Source: Geitlerinema sp. PCC 7407 (lineage in GTDB: Bacteria; Cyanobacteriota; Cyanobacteriia; PCC-7407). From it: 64,000 nt of DNA. A program made the position numbers and the translations under genes. The DNA lies in contig NC_019703.1 in NCBI RefSeq assembly GCF_000317045.1, positions 3,852,934 through 3,916,933 of the forward strand, in the 5' to 3' direction. Shown here one piece after another: positions 26,016 to 35,278 of the stretch. Below the pieces are notes generated by a model that was not told the DNA's origin, ran no database searches, and saw nothing but the letters and a program-made list of their open reading frames with translations. Numbering within the stretch: the first letter of the stretch is position 1; every line of letters starts with the position of its first letter.

Positions 26016-27824
26016 CTACAACCAATACTCGTCGATGGGTGCATCGCTTTCCAGGCCAGGGCGCGCAGGCGGCGGCGCCTGAGATTTATTAATTTGCCGC
26101 AGCCAGACGCCGCCGATCACGGCTGCCACCAAGTTGAGCCAGCCCGTCAGGGGTTGTAGCAGCAAGAAGCCACCCAGCGAGAACATCGCCCCAAAAAGCA
26201 GCAGCAGCGCAGCCATCACCCGTTTGAGATCTCTTCCCAAATCCTGGAGCGGCGGCAAGCCTGTGCGTCCTTGCTGGCGTCGCCATCCTGGGCCGCCGGG
26301 GCGCACCTTTGTATAGAAGCGATCGAGCACTTCGTCGGATTCGGGAGGCGTCAGCGCCATCACCGCAATCCAGATCACCGCAGTACTCGCAGAAATCACC
26401 AGCAGCCGTGTGCCAAAGTCAGGGAAAACGCTCCCCAAAGACGAGGTCAAAACCCCGATCACAAAGCCGCCAATCATGGAGGCCAGCTCAGCGGCCGCAT
26501 TCACGCGCCACCAGAACCAGCGCAAAATCAGCACCAGCCCCGGTCCCGTCCCGATAGCAATCACCAGCCGGAAAACCGTCGTCACGTCCTCCGCGAAGAA
26601 CGCCGCCATCGCGCCCAGCAGCGTCACCACCACCGAGGCCAATCGGCCCGCTAGGACCAGTTCCCCCTGGGTTGCCTCGGGCTTGATGAAGCGGTAGTAC
26701 AGGTCGTTGGTGAGATAGGAGGCCCCCCAGTTGATCAAGGTGGAGACCGTGCTCATGAAAGCAGCCAGCAGCGAGGCAACGACCAGACCCAGGACCACCG
26801 GTGGCAAAAAGTCGAGCATTAGCTTGGGATAGCCGAGCTCGCGATCGCCCAGGTCAGGGTAGATGGCGATCGCCGCCAGTGCCACCACCACCCAGGGCCA
26901 CGTGCGGATCATGTAGTGGAGCACATTAAATAGCCAGGCCGACTTCTCCGCCTCGCTCTCATTTTTGGCCGCCACCAGTCGCTGGATAAACTCGCCGCCG
27001 CCATCACTGCGCCGAAACGCCCACCACTGAATAAACACATAGGCAAAGAAAGTGCTGCTCGTAATGCCCGCCACCTCGCTCCAGCGGAATCCCCCCGCAT
27101 CGAGATGAAACGGCAAAAACGACAGCACATCTTGGGCCGTGTACTGCTGCGCAGACTCAATCAGAGGCCGCATTCCGCCCAGGTGGTTGACCGCCACCAC
27201 CGCCACCACAAAGGCTCCCAGCAGCGCCAGCACAAACTGAAAAAAGTCCGTAATCACCACGCCCCAGAGCCCCGAAAAGCCCGAGTAGACCAGCACCATC
27301 GCGCTGACCCCGATCACGCTCCACAGCTTGAGACCATCTCCCGGCGTGACACCCAGGCTCTGCCACAGCTCCAAGGCATCGATCACCTTGACCATTGCGA
27401 GCATGGCGTAGCCGATGCCAATGCAGTTGATCGGCACCGCAAACAGAAAAGCCTTTGTCCCCCGCAGCACAGCCGCCGCCTTGCCGCCGTAGCGCAGCTC
27501 CGTCAGCTCAGCATCCGTCAGGACCTCAGAGCGCCGCCACAGCCGCGCGAAGACATAGATCATCACCACGTGGGCAATGCCAAAGCTCCACCATTCCCAA
27601 TTGCCCGCAATCCCCCGATTGCCGACCACACCGGCCACATACAGGGGCGTATCAATCGAAAAGGTCGTCGCGGCCATGCTGGTACCTGCCAGCCACCACG
27701 GGAGCGATCGCCCAGACACAAAGTAGTCCGCCAGACTGCCCGATGCCTTGCGGGCAAGGTACAGCCCCAGGACCATCGTCAGGACAAAGTAAAGAAGGAC
27801 AATTAGCCAGTCAACCAGTTGCAT
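26016..27824 (-). CDS. Sodium:solute symporter family protein
   Basis: A 602-residue secondary transporter of the SSS family (SGLT/PutP fold) that couples sodium entry to uptake of a solute. About thirteen membrane spans are visible, starting LIVLLYFVLTMVLGLYLARK, followed by SGSLADYFVSGRSLPWWLAG, the usual N-terminal substrate-region motif. Later GYPKLMLDFLPPVVLGLVVASLLAAF and SYLTNDLYYRF match the conserved middle. The C-terminal part (520-602) has two extra hydrophobic segments and a polar tail. The solute is not predictable; sugar-, amino-acid- and nucleoside-type members look alike at this level. Confidence 0.9.
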   Translation of the reverse strand: MQLVDWLIVLLYFVLTMVLGLYLARKASGSLADYFVSGRSLPWWLAGTSMAATTFSIDTPLYVAGVVGNRGIAGNWEWWSFGIAHVVMIYVFARLWRRSEVLTDAELTELRYGGKAAAVLRGTKAFLFAVPINCIGIGYAMLAMVKVIDALELWQSLGVTPGDGLKLWSVIGVSAMVLVYSGFSGLWGVVITDFFQFVLALLGAFVVAVVAVNHLGGMRPLIESAQQYTAQDVLSFLPFHLDAGGFRWSEVAGITSSTFFAYVFIQWWAFRRSDGGGEFIQRLVAAKNESEAEKSAWLFNVLHYMIRTWPWVVVALAAIAIYPDLGDRELGYPKLMLDFLPPVVLGLVVASLLAAFMSTVSTLINWGASYLTNDLYYRFIKPEATQGELVLAGRLASVVVTLLGAMAAFFAEDVTTVFRLVIAIGTGPGLVLILRWFWWRVNAAAELASMIGGFVIGVLTSSLGSVFPDFGTRLLVISASTAVIWIAVMALTPPESDEVLDRFYTKVRPGGPGWRRQQGRTGLPPLQDLGRDLKRVMAALLLLFGAMFSLGGFLLLQPLTGWLNLVAAVIGGVWLRQINKSQAPPPARPGLESDAPIDEYWL

Positions 27825-27911
27825 GGGGGATCAGAACACGTCTGGGAATTGCAGACCATCTTCCCACAGTTGGGTTCTCTCCCACGCAGCCAGCGATCGC
27901 CCTTGCCAGCC

Positions 27912-28523
27912 CTACTTCACCCCGCGCTCATAGCCGCGCCAAACCCCCACCAGCACCCCCTGGATATCCACCTGCTCCGCCAACACCTCGATCGGCGGAT
28001 ACAAAGAGTTCGCTGGCTGCAGCGTCACGCGATCGCCCTCTCGGTACAGGCGCTTGAGGGTCGTCCCGTGGCCCTCGACCCGCGCCGCCACGATCGTCCC
28101 ATCGCGCACCAGGTCAGGCTCCACCGGCGGCCGCATAATCACCACATCTCCCTCAGCGATGTGGTCCTCGATCATGCTGTCCCCATTCACCCGCAGCGCA
28201 AAGTACTGCGGCTGCATCAGAAACTCCGACAAATCTAGCTGCTCCACCGTATCCGTACAGGGTTCGATCAGCCCCCCGGCGGCGATCTCTCCTCTGATTG
28301 GCACCCCCTGAGGCAGCAAAATTTGGATCGTACGGGCCTTCCCCTCCGTCCAGTCAATGTAGCCCTTCGTGCGCAAATGGTTGAGGCGACTTTGCACAGG
28401 CGCTGGGGACTTGAGCCCCATTGCCAGCATCATTTGACGAATTGACGGCGGATGCTGATTTTCCCGAATGTACAAGACCAGCCAGTCAAAAAGCTCTTGC
28501 TGGACTTTGGTCAACGGTTCCAT
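27912..28523 (-). CDS. lexA: LexA repressor
   Basis: LexA represses SOS or, in cyanobacteria, also carbon- and redox-related genes. From ATG 28523 the 203-residue protein has a winged-helix DNA-binding half (MEPLTKVQQELFDWLV to KGYIDWTE) and an S24 peptidase half. All self-cleavage residues are present: the Ala82-Gly83 scissile bond in RGEIAAGGLIEP, Ser116 in VNGDSMIED and Lys157 in GTTLKRLY. Some cyanobacterial LexA proteins have lost these, so this one is likely cleavable. An upstream in-frame ATG at 28541 would add six residues. A matching operator lies at 28573-28586. Confidence 0.94.
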   Translation of the reverse strand: MEPLTKVQQELFDWLVLYIRENQHPPSIRQMMLAMGLKSPAPVQSRLNHLRTKGYIDWTEGKARTIQILLPQGVPIRGEIAAGGLIEPCTDTVEQLDLSEFLMQPQYFALRVNGDSMIEDHIAEGDVVIMRPPVEPDLVRDGTIVAARVEGHGTTLKRLYREGDRVTLQPANSLYPPIEVLAEQVDIQGVLVGVWRGYERGVK

Positions 28524-29184
28524 GGTTGCCGAGGGTTTCATAAAATATAGATCTCGAAGACGTAGAATCTTGAGAACGTCTGTACTAAATAATATTTATA
28601 CCATAGCTCAATAAACATTCAGCGAAAAGCCTCTGGGAGTCCTGATCGCTCCAGGTTTGAGAGGCGTCTATAGGACTTGATAAATCCTGTCTTTGTCTGC
28701 TCCTGAGCATCCAATCGCGTCTTTCTTTCCAGGTTCTTCGCAGGGCTCATGAAGCGACCCTCTAACCCAGGGTGACCCATGCGCAAAAAACTATTGAGAA
28801 AGATCTGCAAATTTAGATTCAGAAATAGCTTTAAAAAGAAATTGGGGACCAGTCACACGACTGCCCCCACCTGCCGATCCTTTTGAGAGGAGAACACTGA
28901 ATTCAATATAGGCTTATTGAAAATTACTGTCAACTCTAATGAGAAAAGATCGCAATAATTTTGCCTAGGCAGACCAAGAAAGTGCTTTTCTCAGGCAGAC
29001 CTAGCCCAAATCCGGCGCGGGGTTGGCGGCGAATCGCCAATAGTGCAATACTTGGCTTGCTTATCCCCAAAAGCTAGGGGGTTTTCCCCGTGCCCCAGGA
29101 GCAGCCTAGACCGCCTTCTTGACCTCAGTGTCAGAGAGCGCCGCTTGATTCACACCGTCATTTAGATTTGGCCAGTTCCCGACC
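28524..29184. other. Divergent spacer between lexA and upp
   Basis: Contains the lexA promoter/operator (28573-28600), then about 580 bases with no supported gene. A 63-codon frame on the reverse strand (28619-28810) has no ribosome site or family match. Near the right end a 9-base direct repeat AGGCAGACC occurs at 28967-28975 and 28993-29001, flanking the small inverted repeat AGAAA/TTTCT, about 200 bases before upp. Confidence 0.45.
28573..28586 (-). promoter_or_regulatory. LexA operator (cyanobacterial SOS box)
   Basis: Read on the reverse strand the site is AGTACAGACGTTCT. It matches the cyanobacterial LexA consensus RGTACNNNDGTWCB at every position except one (C for D). It lies 50 bases upstream of the lexA start and next to an AT-rich TATAAATATTAT, so lexA probably represses itself. 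Confidence 0.7.
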
Positions 29185-29835
29185 GTGACTCTTCAACTTC
29201 GCGTTTACGTTCCGCCTCATCCCCTGATTCGTCATTGGCTGGCCGTGGCCCGCGATGGATCAACGCCACCGGTTCTCTTTCGCAGCGCGATGACCGAGCT
29301 GGGTCGCTGGCTGACCTACGAGGCTATCCGAGACTGGCTGCCGACCGTGGAAGGAACTGTTCAGACGCCGCTGGCTCCCTGCGCGGCAACCTGGGTCAAT
29401 CCGGAGGTGCCTTTGGTGGTGGTGCCGATTTTGCGGGCGGGTCTGGCGCTGCTAGATGGAGCCCAGAGTCTGCTGCCGCTGGCGTCGGTGTACCACATCG
29501 GGCTGGCTCGCGATGAGGAAACCCTGGAGGCGACCTGCTACTTGAATAAGCTGCCGGAGCGATTTGCGCCGGAGACGCGGGTTTTGATTCCGGAGCCGAT
29601 GCTGGCGACGGGCGGCACGATTATGATCGTAATGGAGGAGCTGATCCGGCGAGGCATTGATCCGGGTTTTGTGCGGATTGTGTCGGTGGTGGCAGCTCCC
29701 CCGGCGCTGCAAAAGCTGAGCGCTCACTATCCGAGCTTGAATATCTACACGGCCACGATCGATGAAGGCTTGGATGAACGAGGCTTTATTGTGCCGGGGC
29801 TCGGGGACGCGGGCGATCGCACCTTTGGCACCTAG
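29185..29835 (+). CDS. upp: Uracil phosphoribosyltransferase
   Basis: Upp converts uracil and PRPP to UMP in pyrimidine salvage. The 216-residue product has normal length and the family motifs: VVVPILRAGLALLDG, the PRPP-binding region RVLIPEPMLATGGTIMIVME (a PEPMLATG form of the usual DPMLATGGS), and the uracil-binding DEGLDERGFIVPGLGDAGD near the C-terminus. The start is GTG at 29185. Confidence 0.94.
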   Translation: MTLQLRVYVPPHPLIRHWLAVARDGSTPPVLFRSAMTELGRWLTYEAIRDWLPTVEGTVQTPLAPCAATWVNPEVPLVVVPILRAGLALLDGAQSLLPLASVYHIGLARDEETLEATCYLNKLPERFAPETRVLIPEPMLATGGTIMIVMEELIRRGIDPGFVRIVSVVAAPPALQKLSAHYPSLNIYTATIDEGLDERGFIVPGLGDAGDRTFGT

Positions 29836-29922
29836 GCGCTGCGCCGAACAGGTTCTCTTCCAGCCGCTGAGCTGGGAGGACGAGTCAATCACACTGCAAA
29901 CCGGATACGGACGGGATCAACC

Positions 29923-30267
29923 ATGAGTCAGCGAGACAATTTTGGTACTGGCTTTTTCTTGGGCACGCTAGTCGGCGGGGTTGTCGGTGGCGTGGTGGGA
30001 GCGCTGCTGGCCAGCCGCAGCCTAGAAAAAGCGGATTCGGAGAATGTGCTGTTGGCAGGGAGTGAGACCGAGGGCAAGCCGGCGAAAGCGAAAAAGCGCG
30101 CTCCTCTGCCGCTGGCGGATGAGCGCAGCATTGAGATGGCTCGCCGCGGTCTAGAGGACAAGATCGCTCAGCTCAATGAGGCGATCGACGATGTGCGGCA
30201 GCGCCTGGGCACTGAGCACATTAATGGTCATGGAGAAGATGAGCGGGCGGTGGCGGGCGATCGCTAG
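29923..30267 (+). CDS. Small glycine-zipper/coiled-coil protein (YtxH-like)
   Basis: A 114-residue protein with a Gly-rich hydrophobic stretch (GFFLGTLVGGVVGGVVGALLA, residues 10-30) that resembles the YtxH/gas-vesicle-like glycine zipper, then a Lys/Pro linker and a helix DKIAQLNEAIDDVRQRL that could form a coiled coil. Likely membrane associated. Function unknown. Start ATG 29923; it follows upp by 87 bases and may share its transcript. Confidence 0.7.
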   Translation: MSQRDNFGTGFFLGTLVGGVVGGVVGALLASRSLEKADSENVLLAGSETEGKPAKAKKRAPLPLADERSIEMARRGLEDKIAQLNEAIDDVRQRLGTEHINGHGEDERAVAGDR

Positions 30268-30333
30268 GTAGCCAGGATCTGAAACGCCAGCCGGGCTCTA
30301 GGGGCGATCGCCTCTGAGGGTGAGGGCCAGAGT

Positions 30334-30351
30334 GTCTACAGCACTGTAGAC
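30334..30351. promoter_or_regulatory. Perfect 8+8 palindrome, likely operator
   Basis: GTCTACAG and CTGTAGAC face each other across CA. TACAAT starts one base after it (30352-30357) and could be a -10 element, which would put the palindrome in the promoter spacer of the YggT gene. The regulator is unknown; it does not fit the LexA or NtcA consensus. Confidence 0.45.
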
Positions 30352-30428
30352 TACAATCAAGTTTGGGCGATCGGTTTTGATCGATCTATCTCAAGCGCTC
30401 AAGCGCATTTGCAGGAATCAAAAACGCT

Positions 30429-30716
30429 ATGAATCCCTCAGTGACGCTGCTGACTAGCACGCTGGCGACGTTTCTCAATATCTATTTCATTTTGTTGATT
30501 ATTCGGGTCCTGCTGACTTGGTTTCCGAATGTGAACTGGTTTGACCCACCTTTCTCGATTCTGAGCCAGCTGACGGACCCCTATCTCAACCTGTTTCGGT
30601 CGATCATTCCGCCCCTCGGTGGACTCGATCTTTCACCGGTGCTGGCGATTTTCTTGCTGCAATTCTTGGCAGGCTTGGTAAGCAGCATCGGACCTCAGGG
30701 CGTACCGGGGCTGTAG
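30429..30716 (+). CDS. YggT family membrane protein
   Basis: A 95-residue protein with two membrane spans and the YggT/CCB3 signature IRVLLTWFPNVNWFDPPF followed by LTDPYLNLFRSIIPPLGGLDLSP. Plastid and cyanobacterial relatives include CCB3, which acts in haem attachment to cytochrome b6, and Ycf19/YlmG proteins involved in nucleoid or thylakoid organisation. Which role applies cannot be told. ATG 30429. Confidence 0.9.
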   Translation: MNPSVTLLTSTLATFLNIYFILLIIRVLLTWFPNVNWFDPPFSILSQLTDPYLNLFRSIIPPLGGLDLSPVLAIFLLQFLAGLVSSIGPQGVPGL

Positions 30717-30791
30717 GCAGCGATCGCCCAGCCCAAGGGGAGTCGAAGCGCGATCGCTCCCCTCGTTCTTTGAAAGAAACAATCTTTTGGT

Positions 30792-31229
30792 TTAATAGCG
30801 TCGCACCGTCCCCGTGAAGCCGGAAGCCTTGAACTGTTTCAGCTGCAAGGGCGTCGGCTGGTTGGCGGGCACCGAGATTCTCAGCTCAAAATCGCTCTCG
30901 CCGGGAGGCACTTCGTCAATGGAGCCCAGGCGGGTGCGATTTTGCAAAATGGGGTTGTTGTTGGCGTCATAAATCCGCCCAAAGATGTCGGCATTGACCA
31001 GGGTTTTACCTGATTTATTGACGGCTTTGCCGGTCACCAAGAAGCAGTTCGCATCGAGAGACATACCGCCGCTGGTGACAGCCCCTTCACCCACCTCTGT
31101 CGGACATGGCCCATAGGTGATGTCGCGCAGTTCGATCGGCGTCAGAGCCCAGGCGGGCGGCGTCCACACTGCTGTCGCAAGCCACAGCACTCCCGCCACC
31201 ACCAGCGCCGCAAAAGCTTTCAGTCGCAT
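30792..31229 (-). CDS. Secreted protein of unknown function (FxLYD-like)
   Basis: A 145-residue protein with a clear signal peptide (MRLKAFAALVVAGVLWLA, cleavage likely after PPAWA). The mature part looks like a small beta-sandwich: NCFLVTGKAVNKSGKTLVNA, IFGRIYDANNN and VPPGESDFELRISV resemble FxLYD domains, a comparison from memory. Two Cys may form a disulphide. The start at 31229 is chosen for the signal peptide; the frame is open far upstream but that part is antisense to the next gene's region. Confidence 0.7.
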   Translation of the reverse strand: MRLKAFAALVVAGVLWLATAVWTPPAWALTPIELRDITYGPCPTEVGEGAVTSGGMSLDANCFLVTGKAVNKSGKTLVNADIFGRIYDANNNPILQNRTRLGSIDEVPPGESDFELRISVPANQPTPLQLKQFKASGFTGTVRRY

Positions 31230-31344
31230 AAACGGTTTCTCACCATAACGTTCAAAACTTGCCAAAGGAGCGAGCGATCGCCTCACGACCCGCGCACCTG
31301 CTGCGATCGCCCACGATCGGGCCACACTCCCAGTGATTAGAATT

Positions 31345-34137
31345 TTAGAGCGTCTCGGGCTGATGCACCGGAATCTCAATCCAAAACTCGGTGCCGGTTC
31401 CCACCTCCGAGACACAGCGGAGGGAGCCGCCGTGCTTGTCGACAATAATTTGGTAGCTGATGGAGAGGCCCAAACCGGTGCCTTTGCCGACGGGTTTGGT
31501 GGTGAAGAAGGGGTTGAAAAGCTGGGTTTGAACCTGGGGAGACATGCCGGGGCCATTGTCAGCAATACAGATGCTGACGCTGTCGGAGGAGTTGGCCTGG
31601 GTCCGGATGGAGATCTGGGGCCGGGGCTGGTAGAGGGTGGCGTTGACGTTTGGATCGCTGACGCTCTCGAGGGCATCGATAGCGTTGGCAATCAGGTTCA
31701 TAAAGACTTGGTTGAGCTGGCCCGGGAAGCACTCCACCGGGGGCAGCGCGCCGTACTCCCGGACAATTTTGACGGTGGGGCGATTTTCTTGGGGTTTGAG
31801 GCGGCTTTGCAAAATGAGCAGGGTGCTGTCGATGCCTTCATGAATGTCGACGGCCTTCATGTCGGCTTCGTCAATGCGGGAGAAGTTGCGCAGCGACAGG
31901 ACAATTTGGCGGATGCGATCGGCACCGATGCGCATGGAGGTGAGGATTTTGGGCAGGTCATCGAGGAGAAAGGGCAGGTCGATGTCTTCGCTGCGATCGC
32001 GGATGGCGGGATGAGGCTCAGGGTAGTGCTCCTGGTAAAGGGCAATCAGATCGAGCAAGTCGGCGGCGTAGGTGTCAGCGTGGCTCAGGTTGCCGTAGAT
32101 GAAGTTGACGGGGTTGTTGATTTCGTGGGCAATCCCAGCCACGAGCTGGCCCAGGCTGGACATTTTTTCGGCCTGAATCAGCTGGGTTTGGGCTTTGTGG
32201 AAGTTCTGTAGGGCGACTTCTGCGGCTTCCTTGGCTTGGCGGACTTCGTCTTCGGCCTGCTTGCGATCGCTGATGTCGGTGAGAATGCTGCACAGGGCGC
32301 AGAGCGCGTCGCTGGCGTCATAAAGCGGAAACTGGCTGACCAGATAGGTGCGCAGATCTTCGCCTTGGCAGAGGCTGAGCTCGCCCTGGATGGGGTGGCC
32401 CCAGGTGATCACCTGGGAGTCGTAGGTGCGGAGCTTGGCGGCGATCGCCTCCGGCAGCACGGCGGCGTCTCGCTGCCCCTTGACGGCCCACCGCTGCACC
32501 CCAAAGAGCCGTTCAAACTGGCGATTGACCAGCAAAAACTGGTTGTCGAGATCCTTGAGATAAATCACCGCCGGAGAGTTGTCGAGGATGGCCTGGAGGC
32601 GCTCTTCGCTCTCCTCAAGCGCATACTCGGCCTGCTTGCGCTCGGTAATGTCGATGCCGGTGCTGACCACGTAGGCGATCGCCCCCTCGTCATCGAGCAG
32701 CACACCGTCAGACCAGGTCACAAAGCGCGATTCCCCCGATTTGGTCACCCAGACGCCCTCGTAGCGGCGGGGAAACTGCCCCACCTGGAGCGCCCCAAAC
32801 TGCTGGGCGACCGCCGCGCGATCGCCCTCCGACAGGCAGTAGTCCCAGAACGGCCGGTTCTCCACCTCCTGAAAAGCGTAGCCGCTCACCCGTTCACAGG
32901 CCTGATTGAAGCGCACAATGCGGCCCTGGGCATCCAGCACCATCACCAGCGCCCCCGCTGTCTCCAGGATGGCCGAGACAAAGTTGCGCTCGACCTCCAC
33001 CGCCTCCACCAGCTCACGCAGCTGAGACGTCATGGTGTTAAACGTGGTCGCCAACAGGCCCAGTTCATTGTCGCCACGGATGCTCACCTGGGTCTCCAGG
33101 TAGCCGTCGCGAATGCGGGCAGCCGCGTGAGTCAGCTGGCGGAGGGGACGCACAATGCGCCGCGAGATCACAAATCCGCCCGCTGCGGCCAGGGCGCTGA
33201 ACAGCAGCAGCGCGCTCACCGTCAGGCGCAGCATTCGCCGTACCGGGGCATAGGCCTCGGTGAGGGGCAGTTCCACCACCACGTTCCAGTTGACGCTGCG
33301 CACGCGGGCGATCGCCCCAAACACCGGCTTCCCTCGCAGACCGCGATAGCGCTGGAGTCGATTGTCGGCTAGAGGACTAGTCACGCTCTTGAGCAAAGCC
33401 GAATCAGAGATCGTCTTCAGCTCAGCGGTTTCTGGCGTCAGGCCTTTTTCCGCGATGACTTTATTGCGCTCATCCACGATGTAGGTGTAGCCTGTTTTGC
33501 CCACCTGGGTTTGGGAAATCACAAACCAGAGGAAATTGAGGTTGATTTGGGCCATGAGCACGCCGCTGACCTGGTCCTTGCGATCGCGAATGGGCACCGC
33601 AATCAGCGTGTAGGGCGTTTTGGTCACCGGGTCAATTTCGACGGGGCTAATGTGCTCTTCCTGCTGGCGCAGCGCGCGCCCAAAGGCTGGCGTATGGGCC
33701 CACGAGCCAAACATCACTGGCATGTAGGAGGAGATGGCCGTCACCACTCGCCCTTCCTCATCCAAAATGGCGATCGCCTCGTAGGCATCGTTGTGGCGAG
33801 TCAGCCCTTTCAGCAAGCTTTGCAACACCGGCGGCGGCAAATCCGCCAGACCCGGCACCCGCGCCAGATAGGCCACCTTGCGCTGGAGATCATCAAGGTA
33901 GTTGTTGACCTCCGCCGCTGCTCCTTGGCTGATCTGGGCCTGCAGCTCCTGGGACAGCGTCTGCTGGGCCTGAGAGCTCAAATAGATCAAAGCGCCACCC
34001 GTCGGCAGCAAGCTGAGCAGCACCAGCGCCAAAAAACTAAACCGCAGCTGGTTCGCGATCGACCAGAAGCCGCGACGCGGTTTTGCGAAGGGGCGAGCAG
34101 CCAAGGAGCCAGGGAAATTTGCGTTTTTGTCGAGCAT
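31345..34137 (-). CDS. Membrane sensor histidine kinase (dCACHE-HAMP-PAS-PAS-HisKA-HATPase)
   Basis: A 930-residue sensor kinase. TM1 is near residues 25-50, a periplasmic double-Cache domain about 60-290 (LVALIYLSSQAQQ to ELPLTEAYAPV), TM2 about 305-325, HAMP about 325-375 (RRIVRPLRQLTHAAARI), two PAS domains, then a coiled coil and kinase core. The phosphoacceptor is His671 in GIAHEINNPVNF. The ATPase has an N-box NQVFMNLIANAID, and G-boxes DNGPGMS and GKGTGLGLSIS. No receiver domain or response regulator is adjacent, so the partner is unknown. ATG 34137 is preferred to a TTG 15 bases earlier. Confidence 0.92.
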   Translation of the reverse strand: MLDKNANFPGSLAARPFAKPRRGFWSIANQLRFSFLALVLLSLLPTGGALIYLSSQAQQTLSQELQAQISQGAAAEVNNYLDDLQRKVAYLARVPGLADLPPPVLQSLLKGLTRHNDAYEAIAILDEEGRVVTAISSYMPVMFGSWAHTPAFGRALRQQEEHISPVEIDPVTKTPYTLIAVPIRDRKDQVSGVLMAQINLNFLWFVISQTQVGKTGYTYIVDERNKVIAEKGLTPETAELKTISDSALLKSVTSPLADNRLQRYRGLRGKPVFGAIARVRSVNWNVVVELPLTEAYAPVRRMLRLTVSALLLFSALAAAGGFVISRRIVRPLRQLTHAAARIRDGYLETQVSIRGDNELGLLATTFNTMTSQLRELVEAVEVERNFVSAILETAGALVMVLDAQGRIVRFNQACERVSGYAFQEVENRPFWDYCLSEGDRAAVAQQFGALQVGQFPRRYEGVWVTKSGESRFVTWSDGVLLDDEGAIAYVVSTGIDITERKQAEYALEESEERLQAILDNSPAVIYLKDLDNQFLLVNRQFERLFGVQRWAVKGQRDAAVLPEAIAAKLRTYDSQVITWGHPIQGELSLCQGEDLRTYLVSQFPLYDASDALCALCSILTDISDRKQAEDEVRQAKEAAEVALQNFHKAQTQLIQAEKMSSLGQLVAGIAHEINNPVNFIYGNLSHADTYAADLLDLIALYQEHYPEPHPAIRDRSEDIDLPFLLDDLPKILTSMRIGADRIRQIVLSLRNFSRIDEADMKAVDIHEGIDSTLLILQSRLKPQENRPTVKIVREYGALPPVECFPGQLNQVFMNLIANAIDALESVSDPNVNATLYQPRPQISIRTQANSSDSVSICIADNGPGMSPQVQTQLFNPFFTTKPVGKGTGLGLSISYQIIVDKHGGSLRCVSEVGTGTEFWIEIPVHQPETL

Positions 34138-34264
34138 GGTGCCACCGGCCAATTAAGGATCTATCTCAGCTGCCCAACGGCGGGCGGAGCGCCGAGGACC
34201 AACTCTTTTCACCCCAAACAGGGCACAACAGCCAGTGTTCAGGCCGCACTTTTCAGACTTAATG

Positions 34265-35278
34265 CTATTGAGCTTGCCCCGCAGCCTTTGGAGCAACGTC
34301 AATTTCGCCGACAATGACCTGCTCTTTGACTTGATTAAACGCGGCTTCTTCTTCGGGAGTCAGGCCCCGAAGAGGCGCAAAACTATAAATCTGCTCTTTG
34401 AGACCAAATTTATAGAGCTTCCCTTCCCAGCGCCCTTGCTGCATGAGGGTTGCAGCGTTGAAAACGAGGGCCGGGATGTCTTGGAGCACGCTGGTGATCA
34501 CTTTACCGGGCGCGATCGCGTGCTGATCTTGGGTCCAGCCGATAAAGCGGACCTCAGGATACTTCTGGGCGATCGCCTGCATCGCTGTCGCTCCCGCCGC
34601 ATCCGCATTGAGGGCCAAAACATCGACGCCCTTGCTGACCATCTCTTGGGCCACCTCAGTGCACTTCAGGCCATTCGTCCAAGACCCCAAGAAAACCGAT
34701 GACACCTCAATCTCTGGATTTTGGGCCTTCGCACCCCGCCGAAAGAGAGCCTCTTCCTCGACATACATGGGATAGCGATCGCCCACAATGTAGCCCACCT
34801 TTTTGCTTTGACTCTTCATTGCCGCCAGATAGCCCGTCAGATAGCCCACCTCCCCGGACCGAAACGCCACGGCCCCCAAATTACTGTTATTGCCTGGATA
34901 GGTATTGACCACAGCAAACTTGGTGCGCGGAAACTCCGCCGCCACCTTTTCTGCCGCCGCCACATAGCCACCACTCTGGGCAATGATAAAGTCATAGCCG
35001 TCCTTAGCGTACTGCCGCAAAACCGCCTCTGCCGCCTCATTAGACACACTGGCTTGATAGCTCGTTTGGGCCTGATAGCGCTCCTCAATCAGCTTGAGAC
35101 CTCCAATGCCAGCCTCACTCCAGCTTTGATCATTGGCAGCGCCCGACGTGATCAAAGCAACCTTGAGACCTGTATTCGTCGGATTGACCGATTCCTGGGA
35201 CGGACCACTACAGCTCACCGCCCCCACAAAACTCAACAGCGCCAGTAAACCGCAGACCAAGAAGCGTCGAATGCGCAT
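34265..35278 (-). CDS. BMP-family ABC transporter substrate-binding lipoprotein
   Basis: A 337-residue PnrA/BmpA-like protein, the family that binds purine nucleosides for an ABC importer. The N-terminus MRIRRFLVCGLLALLSFVG is a signal sequence ending in AVSC, a fair lipobox. Motifs follow: LKVALITSGAANDQSWSEAG, YDFIIAQSGGYVAAAEK, GEVGYLTGYLAAM, LALNADAAGATAM. The usual permease and ATPase genes are not adjacent, and it lies between kinase and comM genes. An upstream ATG-like start would add 13 residues but would not give a proper leader. Confidence 0.9.
   Translation of the reverse strand: MRIRRFLVCGLLALLSFVGAVSCSGPSQESVNPTNTGLKVALITSGAANDQSWSEAGIGGLKLIEERYQAQTSYQASVSNEAAEAVLRQYAKDGYDFIIAQSGGYVAAAEKVAAEFPRTKFAVVNTYPGNNSNLGAVAFRSGEVGYLTGYLAAMKSQSKKVGYIVGDRYPMYVEEEALFRRGAKAQNPEIEVSSVFLGSWTNGLKCTEVAQEMVSKGVDVLALNADAAGATAMQAIAQKYPEVRFIGWTQDQHAIAPGKVITSVLQDIPALVFNAATLMQQGRWEGKLYKFGLKEQIYSFAPLRGLTPEEEAAFNQVKEQVIVGEIDVAPKAAGQAQ

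Noticed and set aside
28619-28810. 63-codon reverse frame in the lexA-upp spacer
   Set aside because: No ribosome binding site, no motif and atypical composition.
30792-31691. 299-codon version of the secreted protein gene
   Set aside because: The extra N-terminus overlaps the histidine kinase gene's 3' end antisense and would hide the signal peptide at 31229.
32236-33372. 378-codon forward frame
   Set aside because: Antisense to the sensor histidine kinase; composition is that of a shadow frame.
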